Below are positions 1 to 10,072 of a stretch of DNA of 64,000 nt, in pieces (the stretch's first letter is position 1; every line of letters begins with the position of its first letter). The translations under genes and the position numbers were made by a program. The stretch comes from Actinomucor elegans (Eukaryota; Mucoromycota; Mucoromycetes; Mucorales; Mucoraceae): the NCBI GenBank assembly GCA_026027325.1, contig JAMSLZ010000007.1:2356001-2420000 (forward strand). Reading direction: 5' to 3'. The notes under the pieces are model-generated. The model was given only the letters and a program-made list of their open reading frames with translations, ran no database searches and had not been told where the DNA came from.

Positions 1-3000
1 CCCATTTCTGCTTGTCTTTTTCAGCCATAGCTTTCAACTTGAATTCAGCTGCTGCTCTGTGTTGTCCAAGTTGGGAGAGTTCTCTTGCAGTAAAGTCGGC
101 TACTGTTCGAGGATCTTTAAAAGTATTAGCATCGATATATGGCTGTAAGGTATCACCTGGAATGCGTGGTTCTCGACCATATGTTAAGTAAAACGGACTG
201 AATCCCGTGGTAGAGTGAATTCGTACTCGACAAGCAAAAAGAGCAGCCTTGACAAAGTCATCCCATCGATGTAGAGCACCATTAGTGTATTTTCGTAGCA
301 TTTGCTTGATTACGCCGTTAAAACGTTCCGCTTTGGCATTTGTACGTGGATGATATGCCGAGGTTAGCTTATGATTAGTGCCTACCCGTTTTAAATACTC
401 TTTCACTAATTCGCTCGTAAAATTGGCACCACGATCTGTTACAATTTCCGAGGGAACACCAAAGTTCATCACGATCTCTTCATATATGAAATCAGCAACT
501 GCTTCTTTAGACGCAATAGGAACAGCACGCGCTACTGGCCAATTTGTAGCATAATCCACCCCCACCAGTAACCAACGGTTGTTTTTTACCGTTGTAGGCA
601 GATCCAAAAAGTCAAGATGCCAACGATCAAACGCAGTAGGAACTTTAAGTGGGTGCATTTCATCTTGATGGGCTCTAGTACGACGACTATTGACTTGACA
701 CGAAGGGCATGCGCTAAGCCATTGTTTTATGTCTAACCTAAGTGAAGGCCACCATGCTCTTGGTGTTAGTAATTTCAACATCGTCTTGTATCCAGCATGT
801 CCATACGCTTCGTGATATTTTGCTACTGTATCAGCTCTTTCGGCAAAAGGGACAAATGGTACGTTCTTGATTTGTTGTCTAGCTTCATCCACTATAATCT
901 TTCGCCATACTCGATTAGCAGTAACATCGAAGTTTTTCTCTTCTCTGTCTAGTATGCTTTTTACCTCAGCCGATTTTACCTTAATTCGGTTGCCTGGGAT
1001 CAACAGTAATGGCCAATCGCTTCGAAGTGTAGGCGGTAGTTTGTTCCATGTAGCATATAAATACTCAGGTTCCATAGATTTACTAGCAGGCTGTTCCGAT
1101 GGGGAATCGAAATTCATTCTTGACAAGATATCAGGTATTTCATTTTCTTTGCCTGGCTTGTATATTATCTCGGGTGAATATAGTTCCAATTCAGATATCC
1201 AGCGTACCAACCGACTAGGAGGTTTGTCTTTTGTCCTAAAATACTGCAGAGGAAGATGATCTGAATATACCTTATAGCCTTTTGGACATCCATCTATGAA
1301 ACATCGCCACGTTCTTAAAGAATGCAATATACCTAGTAGTTCTCTTTCTTGTGCCGGATATTTCCTCTCAGCCTCAGAAAACTTCTTGGATTCGAAACAG
1401 ATGGGATGCCATTGGGCATTCTCATCTTCGCCAGGCTGTAATAATACAGCACCACACCCTCGATCCGAAGCATCCACCTCTATCTTGAATGGTTTATCCA
1501 TATCTACGACTTGCAATACTGGGCTTGATGATAGTAGTTGTTTCAAGGTATCAAAGCTGCGTTGACATTCATCTGTCCATACAATAGGTCGCTTTTTGAT
1601 ACCTGTTCCTCTTGTCAAATCGGTCAGTGGGGCAGCAATTGATGCGAAGTTCTTGATAAACCGTTTATAAAACTGTGCGAAACCGACGAACTGACGTACT
1701 TCTTGGACATTTGTCATACGAGGCCATTCCTTGAGTACTTTCACTTTTTCAGGGCTGGGTGCAATACCTGCACTAGATATATGAAATCCAACAAAGGTTA
1801 GTTCTTTCTTGCCAAATTCACATTTCTTTAGATTCGCGACTAGCTTTTCTTTTTGTAGCAATTCCAACACATGTCGCACATGTTTCTTGTGTTCCTCCAT
1901 TGTTTTGCTGTAGATTAAGATGTCGTCCAGGTAGACTAATGCAGTTTTATCGATACAGTCAGCAAGTACCTTATTCATTAAAGATTGCAATACTGGAGGG
2001 CTATTGCACAGGCCCATCGGTAAGACTAACCAGCTATATTGTCCATATCTTGTGTTGAATGCAGTTTTTTCGACGTCTTCTGGCGCAATGCGGATTTGAT
2101 GATAACCACTTCGTAAATCTAAACTTGTAAAATACCTAGCACCACTTAGTCGTTCTAAACATTCATCGATCTCCTTGGTAAACTGGAGCTGTTTTTGATT
2201 GTATACTTATTTAATACTCTATAGTCAATACACATTCGCAAAGCACCTGGTTTGTTTGAGCCTGGGTCTGGTTTCTTTCTTACGAATAGAACAGGAGCGC
2301 CCCATGGAGATGTACTAGGTCTGATTAATCCCAACTGTAATAATTCTTTCAGTTGTTTTTGCAGCTCATCCAATTCAATAGGACTCATCTTGTAGGGCGG
2401 TCTAGAAACGGGTTGCGCATCACCAACGTCAATGGCATGATGGATTCCTCGGTCAGGAGGGAGGCCAGGTAGTTTATCCATGAATACATCACTGAATTCT
2501 TTAACCAATCCATCCCAGAAATCAGTAGTCCGCAATTTTGGATTCTTGTGAAGATCTGATTCATTATCCTTCGACTTGATATAGAAGAGAAAACTTTCAG
2601 CGCCCTTTTTCATATATCTATCGGCTTGTTTGTGTGAAATGAGATAGTTCAATTTAGGTGTTACCGATTGTCTTTTGTTTCTGCACGGTTTTAATTTGAT
2701 ACTGCCATTTTTCAAGTACCACGCGTCAGCAGTCCAGTCAGGTAAGGGTTGTGTTTGTTTTAACCATGATCGTCCTAAAATGAGGTCAAATTTTGTGTCG
2801 AATACATACGCAGTGACTTTATCCTTGAAGCCGTTTAAATTAATATCCATTTCAACCTTGTACTTGATTTCAGAGATCTGACCCCCAGCTGTCTCCACTT
2901 GTCGGTTTTGTACTGGAATAAATCGTTCCTGATTCAAGTATTTTACTATGTGCGATGATACATAGTTTTCACTGGCTCCTGAGTCGATTAAAGTTTGTAA

Positions 3001-3362
3001 AACTTTATCTTCATAATTCACCGAATATAGAGGTAAGTTGGTTGAGATAGCGTTTAATTCTTGTAAGTATAGTACATCTTCAGGCAATGATTTTGGATAC
3101 ACGATAGGTAGCATTTCTGTTACTACATCTTGAGATTTGAAAGTAGTCCCTTTTGTATTTTCAACAACTTCTTGTACACAGTTGATAGGAGTCAACACAG
3201 GATGTATGGCTTTGTCTAGATGAACGGTAGAATAAGGATCAAAATCAATTAGATTTTTATTGGCAGGAATGTTTGAAATAATAGTATTATCTTCACGTAG
3301 TTGAGCTTCCTGTTCATCAACTACGTTTATTGAAAATCCTGGCGCTTTCTTCTTTGTGAATG
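1..3362 (-). pseudogene. Pol of element I, frameshifted in RT and cut by window edge
   Basis: The frame is open from just inside the gag overlap (3362) to a TAG at 2155-2157. It carries the retropepsin motif [10 protein letters not shown] and the start of reverse transcriptase ([16 protein letters not shown]). The RT palm then continues in another frame: the [24 protein letters not shown] and VGFAQFYKRF blocks are all readable below about 2190. RNase H (EVDASDRG, QERELLGIL), the HHCC integrase finger and the integrase core with its DRGAN and AERFN blocks follow, still open at base 1. So a single frameshift lies near 2165-2195 between otherwise intact halves. It may be a decay mutation or a sequencing error. 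Confidence 0.85.
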
Positions 3363-4220
3363 TTGTTCATCCAGTCTTCTTATATCTGCCAATCGCGTCT
3401 TGCAATTTCTTTTCAAATGACCAGATTTATGACAGTAATAGCATACTGCTGAATTGAATCCGGATCTTGGTCCACCATTATTTGATCGTGTGTTGTTCAT
3501 ACCACCACCAAATCTTCGATTTCCCCCAGAATACCCATTTCCGCGACGTTGATCAATAGCATCTATCTCCATTGGATCATCAACTTGTTGTCCGTGATTT
3601 TGAACTGGAGAATAGTTTTCTTCTTGTTGAGCACTATCAAATGATAATGCTGCACGTACTGCTGCTTTCAAGGTTTCTGCTTCATATTGTCGTACATGAG
3701 CACGCATCTGTTTCGTGGCTAAACCTCGAGTAAACTTGTCACATGCTTCTTCGTCAGTCATTGTTGGAATACCTAGCTTGATATCCATAAACTGGTTAAT
3801 GTAGTCGACCAAGTTTCCTGTTTGTTTTAATACTGCTAATTTATCTCTTGCAATTCTTACTGAATTGTCAGGACGAAAGAAATCAATGAGCAATCGCTTC
3901 AGTTCAAGCCATGTAGTAGGTTGATCATCTGAATTTTCCAAAGTGCGATACCAGGCATCAGCTCTATCTCTCAATAGAGTAGATCCTAAAAGACAGGTTC
4001 TTGTTTGGTCCCAATTATGAAAAGTGGCGTACCTTTCTACCGAACGTATCCATCCATCTATAAGCAGAGCATCTCTTGTACCATCATAAGTGTTAGGTTC
4101 CTTGATTCTTACTTGCTGCTTATCCGTTACTAAGTTAGCCAAATGTTTGATCAATACGGCCATATCATTTGATTGTTCGCTTGTTTTTTCAGTCATGCTC
4201 GGTTCTCCTTGACCAGCCAT
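3327..4220 (-). CDS. Gag polyprotein, element I
   Basis: This 297-aa nucleocapsid/capsid precursor starts at a true ATG about 35 bp inside the LTR. It has a retrotransposon Gag domain with the WYRTL-type core and a C-terminal CCHC zinc knuckle ([14 protein letters not shown], about residues 260-273), preceded by a Gly/Arg/Asn-rich stretch. Gag packages element RNA into virus-like particles. The stop at 3327 is overlapped by about 35 nt of open pol frame in -1. I see no canonical X-XXY-YYZ slippery heptamer in the overlap, so how Pol is expressed is unclear. Confidence 0.9.
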   Translation of the reverse strand: MAGQGEPSMTEKTSEQSNDMAVLIKHLANLVTDKQQVRIKEPNTYDGTRDALLIDGWIRSVERYATFHNWDQTRTCLLGSTLLRDRADAWYRTLENSDDQPTTWLELKRLLIDFFRPDNSVRIARDKLAVLKQTGNLVDYINQFMDIKLGIPTMTDEEACDKFTRGLATKQMRAHVRQYEAETLKAAVRAALSFDSAQQEENYSPVQNHGQQVDDPMEIDAIDQRRGNGYSGGNRRFGGGMNNTRSNNGGPRSGFNSAVCYYCHKSGHLKRNCKTRLADIRRLDEQHSQRRKRQDFQ

Positions 4221-4237
4221 AATAATTCTTCTTGTTA

Positions 4238-4253
4238 GAATCTGGTGCTACCA
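4238..4253 (-). other. Primer-binding site of element I
   Basis: On the minus strand TGGTAGCACCAGATTC begins two bases after the LTR. A PBS starting TGG pairs with the 3'-CCA of a tRNA. TGGTAGC fits initiator tRNA-Met, whose 3' end is GCTACCA; that assignment is inference. The first 13 bases match the PBS of element III (18410-18425) apart from one base. Confidence 0.7.
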
Positions 4254-4255
4254 AA

Positions 4256-4513
4256 TGTCAGTTCTGTATCTTGCAATGGATGTCTGTAGAATCAGTTCTC
4301 TGTGACTATTCTACACGTGATCAAGAAGTATATTAAAGAAGTATTATAAAAGATACAATATAAGTATTTTTAAGATACAAACTGAAGATAAGCTTTATTC
4401 AATAAAATTATAATGGTATTTATATTATTCTAAGACGGATGGATAATTATATATGGATATGCGCTTTGGATATTTATAAAGGAATATTTCTATAGTAGTA
4501 TGATTTTCTAACA
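4256..4513 (-). repeat. 5' LTR of element I (outer end tentative)
   Basis: The inner end is fixed by TGTCAG (plus strand) two bases from the primer-binding site. The outer end is placed at CTAACA (4508-4513), which mirrors the TGTCAG terminus imperfectly and gives about 258 bp. Read on minus it contains a TATA-like ATATAAATA and an AATAAAG polyadenylation signal, as expected for an LTR. The partner LTR lies outside the window, so the outer boundary is an inference. Confidence 0.6.
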
Positions 4514-4794
4514 ATCATCTTGGCAGCGGGCTTGAGTTCATATAAGGCAAGTTAAGTGTACCTTAGTCTTCTTGCGCGTTGTACTGGTATTGGGCTTGAA
4601 CTTCCTTTTTCGTCTTGCTTCCTTCTTTAATCTCAGCTCGACTTCTATTGGTAGCTCTTCCATTGTAGAGTCAATGGGTTCGACAATTTTGACACGGTGT
4701 GTGGAGAAGTTTAGGCTGCTAAACACTATTTAATCATCATCACAGCAGCCAATGAAATACTTTTATTTATATTGCCGCTACCAATGGAGTCGTA
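4514..4794. other. Spacer between element I LTR and element II
   Basis: A 62-codon minus-strand frame (4538-4726) rich in Lys/Arg is present. I recognise no domain in it. It may be a fragment of an older sequence split by the two insertions. No promoter or RNA gene is seen. Confidence 0.4.
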
Positions 4795-5047
4795 TGTTTA
4801 CCTTGTTCCTTACTGTGTAGAAATATAAGAAAACCATTGGATAAGTTAAAGCTCAGTATATTATATAAATCAAATTATCAATTATCAATAAAAATCGAAC
4901 CTTTATTCTAGTATAAATCTAAAAATTGCTACTCAAGTGTCGAAGCTATTGATAATCACTGAGATTTACATCAATTCCCACACGACGAAGCAAATAAACG
5001 ACGACATCTAGAACATAAATTCACAAAACACAACACCGCACATAACA
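4795..5047 (+). repeat. Putative 5' LTR of element II
   Basis: The right end is set by CACATAACA followed by AT and a TGG-starting primer-binding site. The left end is a guess at TGTTTACC (4795), giving about 253 bp. No second copy is available to confirm it. An AATAAA-like signal and a TATA-like ATTATATAAA lie inside. Confidence 0.4.
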
Positions 5048-5049
5048 AT

Positions 5050-5067
5050 TGGAGGTCTCACCGAGAT
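5050..5067 (+). other. Primer-binding site of element II
   Basis: TGGAGGTCTCACCGAGAT starts two bases after the LTR end CA. It would pair with a tRNA ending ...GTGAGACCTCCA, different from the primer of elements I and III. I cannot name the tRNA. Confidence 0.55.
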
Positions 5068-5200
5068 TTGTTTTCTAGTAAATTATAGCTGATATATACG
5101 TCAAAAGAAGCAAGGATCATCACATAAGTGCCGTGCATACTATTATATTTTAAATTATTTTAAAATTCAACCAAAAGTAACAAGAAGGAAGTAGTGAAGA

Positions 5201-6280
5201 ATGACAAGCAACAGTACGATATGGGAGCCAAATCAGTCGGCTTATGGAGGAAAATTTGTATCAAACCCGCCAGTATTCGATGGACACTCACCTAAAGAGG
5301 CTGAAAGGTGGTTAATAAAGGTCAACCACATAAGAAAGGTTTATAAGGTGGAAGATTCAACAGCTATCGCAATCGCGGGAAGCTACCTCGCGGGTAAGGC
5401 TCTTGACTGGTGGTATAATGTTCAAGACGAGCAAGCTTCTTGGGAGGAATTTGAGAAGGCATTTAAGAAGAAGTATCTCAAGAACATAGCTGAGTCAGCT
5501 TGGAAGGAGCTCAAGTCTATTCGACAACAGGATAACGAGGATGTAGAAGAATTTGCCAATAAATTGAAACAGCTCTTCAAGGTGACCAAGATCAATGGTG
5601 ATGACCAGAGGAAGTCGATTTTCATTGCCTCTATTAAAAGTGAACTTGGTTTTGAAATGGAAAAGGTTATCACCTTAAAACCAACCATTCAGTATGAGGA
5701 TCTGATCGAAGAGGCGGTCAAACACGAGGAACTGATGAGGAAGTACGGTCGTGGAACTGGTGACTATAGTCGTGGCAATACGGCAAGGAGGGCGGTTACC
5801 TTTGAAGACGAAAACAGTAATTCAGGATCTGGTGCTATTATGAGCAATATGAATTCGAACGAATCGCAATTGTCAAACGCCTCAAACTCATTAAATTCTG
5901 TACTTAGCGAGCTGGTACAAGAGATGAGAGCCCTAAAGATCAGTTCTGTGGAACAGAAGGAGCTTATTGAGAAGCAACAGTACATCATCAGCCAGCAGCA
6001 GCAAACTATCTCATCTGCGCAGTTCGCTAGTAGCAGACCACCCTTCTCGGGTAGAACTTTAAACTGCTATAACTGTGGAAGAGAAGGACACTTAGCAAGA
6101 CAGTGTATGGAGCCCAGGATGGTGCGTGGAGGTTCTCAACAGGATTACCACGGTAATGGTTACACTACTGGCAGCAATTCCGTTCCAATTGGTGGTAGCA
6201 GTACACAAGGATCTAAAGCTGTGGTCAGCAACGGTAGCCATACCAATGAAGGCCAGGGAAAAGGCAACGGACACCAGTAG
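5201..6280 (+). CDS. Gag polyprotein, element II
   Basis: This intact 359-aa frame starts at ATG. The N-terminal two thirds is a retrotransposon Gag domain (WLIKVNHIRK, LAGKALDWWYN, EEFANKLKQLF). A Ser/Asn-rich linker and a Gln-rich heptad stretch (about residues 235-275, probable coiled coil) follow, then a CCHC knuckle CYNCGREGHLARQC near residue 290 and a Gly/Ser-rich tail. It stops about 100 bp before the pol ATG, so gag and pol are separate frames here. Confidence 0.9.
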   Translation: MTSNSTIWEPNQSAYGGKFVSNPPVFDGHSPKEAERWLIKVNHIRKVYKVEDSTAIAIAGSYLAGKALDWWYNVQDEQASWEEFEKAFKKKYLKNIAESAWKELKSIRQQDNEDVEEFANKLKQLFKVTKINGDDQRKSIFIASIKSELGFEMEKVITLKPTIQYEDLIEEAVKHEELMRKYGRGTGDYSRGNTARRAVTFEDENSNSGSGAIMSNMNSNESQLSNASNSLNSVLSELVQEMRALKISSVEQKELIEKQQYIISQQQQTISSAQFASSRPPFSGRTLNCYNCGREGHLARQCMEPRMVRGGSQQDYHGNGYTTGSNSVPIGGSSTQGSKAVVSNGSHTNEGQGKGNGHQ

Positions 6281-6381
6281 AAGGGGTATCTCTGGCTGTC
6301 CCGTTAGGTAATAATACTAATATAACCCCACTACTAAATAATCGAAAAATAGACAAATCAACAAATGCAACTTCAGTAAGC

Positions 6382-8960
6382 ATGATTGAAATTCAAGAAG
6401 TGAACACTGGAGTAAACGGTGAGGAAGTCTACTATGAAGAAAATAATAAATACAACAAAAAAAAGAAGAGGAAGTCAAGGAGGATAGACGTTAACGTAGT
6501 AAAGAGAGGCAGAGAGCATGAAGATAGCGATCCCGGTTCAAGTAGAAGCAAGAAGGGTAAAGAACGAGCTGAAGAAAGCTCATCTATAATGCCATTTATA
6601 CAGCAGAAGCAGCCAACAGCAAGTGCCAGTGAAAGGAAAAATCAAGGCCCAAGAAGGTCAAGGAAAGTTCCATTAGAGGTAGCCTCGGTTAATCCACCCG
6701 ACATTATGAAGATAATGAGCAAACCTACAGGATCAACGGAAATTAGTCTTCTGCAGTACCTAGCAAAAGATAGAATAGCAACCCGGAGACTTACTGAAAA
6801 CTTGAATGCTCTGCATAGGAAGAAGCCTAAAAACGGTGGCAGAGAAATAGTGATCAATGAACTTCGTAATGGTACTCTACTGGATGAAGAAGCACTGAAG
6901 GATAGCGGTCGCTATGGCTATGATGATGGTGATCCATCTAGTGAAGAAGAGTATAGTAGTGAAGAAGAGTATAGCAGTAGCGAATATAGTGACGAAGACA
7001 TAGGTGATATTGATACAGAAGTGGAATATCCTTTTGATATCGACAAGATGCTCAGAGGGCAGCCTGTCCGAGTCCTAATCACAATCAATGACATGCTAGT
7101 TACGGCTACATGTGATAGTGGTGCTGCTGTATCTATACTAAGCAAGAGCTTAGCTGAAAAAGTTGGAATTCGACCTACCGAGGTGAAGAAGAAGTTCCAG
7201 CTGATGGGATTCAACAACGCGACAAGTGAAACGTGTGATGTAGCAACTGGAGTAGAAGTGAGGATAGCGGGGAAGCTCAGAAAGGAACATTTCTGCATTG
7301 ACAACTCAGTAAAGAACAGAGATGTCTGTTTATTAGGTAAGACGTGGATGGAAACTCATGGTATTAAATTGTTTGTAAAGGAAAACATGTTGGTTGTACC
7401 GACAGGTAATGGAACCGGTCAAATGGAAGTTTATTGCATTAGAGATGATGATTTAGATCAAAGAGATTACTCTGCCACCGCCGCTATTCCGATATACTCT
7501 GTGGGATTGCTTAAAGAAGAAGATCAACAAGAAGTCAAACAAAGTAAATCGGAGCAAGGAAACACAAGACTATCCTGTGGATTGAATACAGTTCATGAAG
7601 ATATAGTCTCGATCTCTGATAGCGATGATGAAGAAAATAAGGGCGGAGGTATGGGCACGAGAGACATAGCCTTCGAATTAGAAGATCTGCCGCCAGCAAT
7701 ACAAGATGTTATCAATGGAAATTTACAAACCTTCTACGAGTATGCCGGTCTAGGAAGAGTAAAAGGAGCCTTCCACGAGATTCCTACTACCACAGATGAA
7801 CCAATCCGTACCAAACCATACCGTTTAACGGTTGACGAAGAGGAAAGCCTAAAAGAAGAACTGAAGACCCTATTAGATCTTAATATCATTCAACCAAGTT
7901 CAGGCACGTACACATCTCCTATCTTCTTTGTTCCTAAGAAGGATGGCAAGCTGAGGTTGGTGGTGAACTTCCAAAAATTGAATAGCATAACCGTCAAAGA
8001 TGGGTATCCATTACCTCATATAGATGATATATTCGATTCTCTGGGTGGTGCTATGGTGTTCTCGGTCCTCGATGCTGCGTTTGGCTTTTGGCAAATCCCA
8101 ATGCATCCTAACTCGATCGAGAAAACAGGAATAACTACTAAATTTGGGACATTTACCTTTCAGGATTATGGCAATGGGTCTCTGCTCATCTCCAAGTACG
8201 TACCAAAGAACCATGAACAATATTTTGCAAGAGTTTCTAGGCGATTTTGTATTTGCATTCGTGGATGACTATAGTATATTCAAAGGATATTGAATCACAC
8301 GCCATACACTTGCAAAAGGTTTTTGACGCGTGCAACAAGGCGAATCTGAAACTAAAATTGGCAAAGTGTCAGTTCTGTAAGGACAAGGTTACTTATCTCG
8401 GTCATGAAGTTAGCAAGAACGGTTTAAGGCCTAACGACGATAACATTAAGAAGATTCTAAACATGAGGGCGCCTAGGTCGGTTGAGGAATGCAGATCACT
8501 ATTAGGTAGTATTGGCTTCTATCGTCGTTTCATTGATAATTTTAGTGGAAAAGCTGAACCGATTACGAAGCTACTGAAGAAGAACACTAAGTTTGTGTGG
8601 GTCAAGGAGCAGCAAGACAGTTTCAATTACCTGCAAAGCTCGTTGATTTCACCGCCGATTTTAGCATTTCCTGATCGTTCACAGGTGAAGATTCTTACTT
8701 GTGACGCGAGCACAAGAGGTTTGAGCTGTATCCTGAGTCAGTCTCTCGAAGGTACTATCGAAGGTGAAACAGTAATCGCGTATGGGTCGAAGACATTGAA
8801 CAGATCGCAAAGGAACTACACTATTAGTCACTTGGAAGCTATGGCGATCGTTTGGGCTGTTAATCGATACCGACACTATCTTTCTAGTAAAAGCGAATTC
8901 GTTATTCGTACGGACCATGCTGCCTTAGTGTTTATATTCAAGAATGAAAAGCCGTCGCCC
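6382..8960 (+). pseudogene. Pol of element II, two frameshifts, no integrase
   Basis: The first frame (6382-8268) opens with a Lys/Arg-rich, then Glu/Ser-rich leader. It then carries retropepsin (CDSGAAVSILS, about residue 243) and the RT fingers/palm (PSSGTYTSPIFFVPKKDG, VVNFQKLNSIT). Near 8160-8180 the RT continues in a second frame (a block ending FAFVDDYSIF, with the catalytic DD). Near 8262-8285 it moves to a third frame (SKDIESHAIHLQKVFD onward), which holds the RT thumb and RNase H (TCDASTRGLSC, SHLEAMAIVWAV, RTDHAALV). After PSPKV near 8960 no integrase is found. Two indels plus 3' loss make it inactive. Confidence 0.85.
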
Positions 8961-9160
8961 AAAGTATTCCTCCATTTCCATGCAATGAGTAAACAGACAT
9001 TCACCAGTAACTTGACATTCATTTACCAGCAGACAACTTCAAGAGTTCTTCACATTCTCCTTTACCAAGATCCTTCACCATTCTTCAATAGGGTTTACTT
9101 GCTAACAAAATCACCAAGCCCAGTAATTTCATTCCCAGAAGTGAGGTCACATGACTTTGC

Positions 9161-9182
9161 TCACTGCAAATTTTATCTGATT
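9161..9182 (+). repeat. Left terminal inverted repeat
   Basis: This sequence is identical over 22 bp to the reverse complement of 12051-12072. The match ends where the left copy reads AAACATATG and the right copy reads TTACAGTAC. Confidence 0.7.
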
Positions 9183-9189
9183 AAACATA

Positions 9190-9410
9190 TGTAGAATTAC
9201 TGTGAAACTAGTAGTTTTACAGTGTTTTCAAAGTGATTCTACATATGTAAAACTCCTAGTTCTACAACTAAGAATTTGGTATGTTCTACAGTTGTAGAAT
9301 TACTTAGTTTTACAGTTTTTGCCCCACCTTAATCTCCTAGTTTTACAGTTGTAGAACTACGAGTTTTACAGTTTTTCCCCCACCTTAATCTCCTGGTTTT
9401 ACAACTTTGA
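9190..9410. repeat. Left subterminal array with 57-bp tandem duplication
   Basis: Words of the type GTAGAAYTAC and TAGTTTTACAG recur on both strands, so the tract can fold into many alternative hairpins. Within it, 9294-9350 and 9351-9407 are two tandem copies of a 57-bp unit containing CCCCACCTTAATCTCCT, with few mismatches. Confidence 0.75.
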
Positions 9411-9448
9411 AATCACTTTACTATAGAATCATGGCTTTGATTCTTCTT

Positions 9449-10072
9449 TGTTATTGGCACAACTATATGTTTCTTATTGGTGGATCATGGCATTAAATTC
9501 ATCTGTAATGCAGCTATCATCATCACTTTTCAGACCGTTTAATGCAGATTTTTTACAAACTGCATGATTGTTGTATTCCACCTACTATTTTGCATCGACA
9601 TAATAGTAAGGAATCAACTGTTCATTTATGTCATACACGGACTCTATCTGATAACCCAATCAGATTAACGAGGCCTGCATAAATACAAGCGATGTGTCAT
9701 CCTTAGAACTATTAGCCAATAATCCTTACAAGAAACACGCGGCATCATACTATCGAGTAGTATCGAGTGTATCTCAAGATAAGACCTGAATATCGAATAA
9801 CGCGTGGGTTATACAATTACAACAATGCGTGGTTGAAAGGCTTATTAGTGGCTGCTGGGATTGGACTCCGTTGTACGGCCATGCGTGCTGATAGATATTG
9901 AATGCTACACTATTAAGCTCTGATGAAATGTATATAAAGAAGACTTGATTTTGAATTGTGAATAAAACATTAGAATAACTTTTACTATCAGGATAGCTGA
10001 TTCCATTTACTGTCTATTCTTTTATTATTGTATTTTAAATTATATCCTTCGTCTTTAGCACCGGATATAACA
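9449..10072 (+). repeat. Possible solo LTR inside the inverted-repeat segment
   Basis: There is a TATATAAAG box near 9931, an AATAAAA signal near 9961, and a terminus GCACCGGATATAACA at 10058-10072 that looks like an LTR end. TGTTATTGG at 9449 would be the mirrored start. No target duplication and no second copy support it. Confidence 0.2.

Larger units (their letters stand above)
1..4513 (-). mobile_element. Ty3/gypsy LTR retrotransposon I (3' part outside window)
   Basis: Read on the minus strand the order is LTR, primer-binding site, gag, protease, reverse transcriptase, RNase H, integrase. Integrase after RNase H is the Ty3/gypsy (Metaviridae) order. The integrase and the 3' LTR run off the left edge, so total length and target duplication cannot be seen. 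Gag and pol are in different frames, pol being -1 relative to gag. Pol carries an internal frameshift, so this copy is probably non-autonomous. It differs from element III in frame arrangement and LTR sequence but uses nearly the same primer-binding site. Confidence 0.9.
4795..9160 (+). mobile_element. Ty3/gypsy LTR retrotransposon II, 3'-truncated and decayed
   Basis: This is a plus-strand element: putative LTR, PBS at 5050, gag at 5201, and pol from 6382 through RNase H to about 8960. No integrase follows RNase H and no second LTR copy is found downstream, so the 3' half is missing. The right limit given is the start of the inverted-repeat segment at 9161; coding similarity already fades near 8960. 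Two pol frameshifts show the copy is dead. It lies in opposite orientation to elements I and III and has a different primer-binding site. Confidence 0.85.

Noticed and set aside
3327..3362. Canonical -1 slippery site in the gag/pol overlap of element I
   Set aside because: The overlap exists, but no X-XXY-YYZ heptamer in the correct phase was found.
9161..9410. CRISPR-like or satellite array
   Set aside because: Units are palindromic, unevenly spaced and only partly tandem, with no unique spacers; this is a eukaryotic genome and the matching inverted array at 12 kb points to transposon ends.
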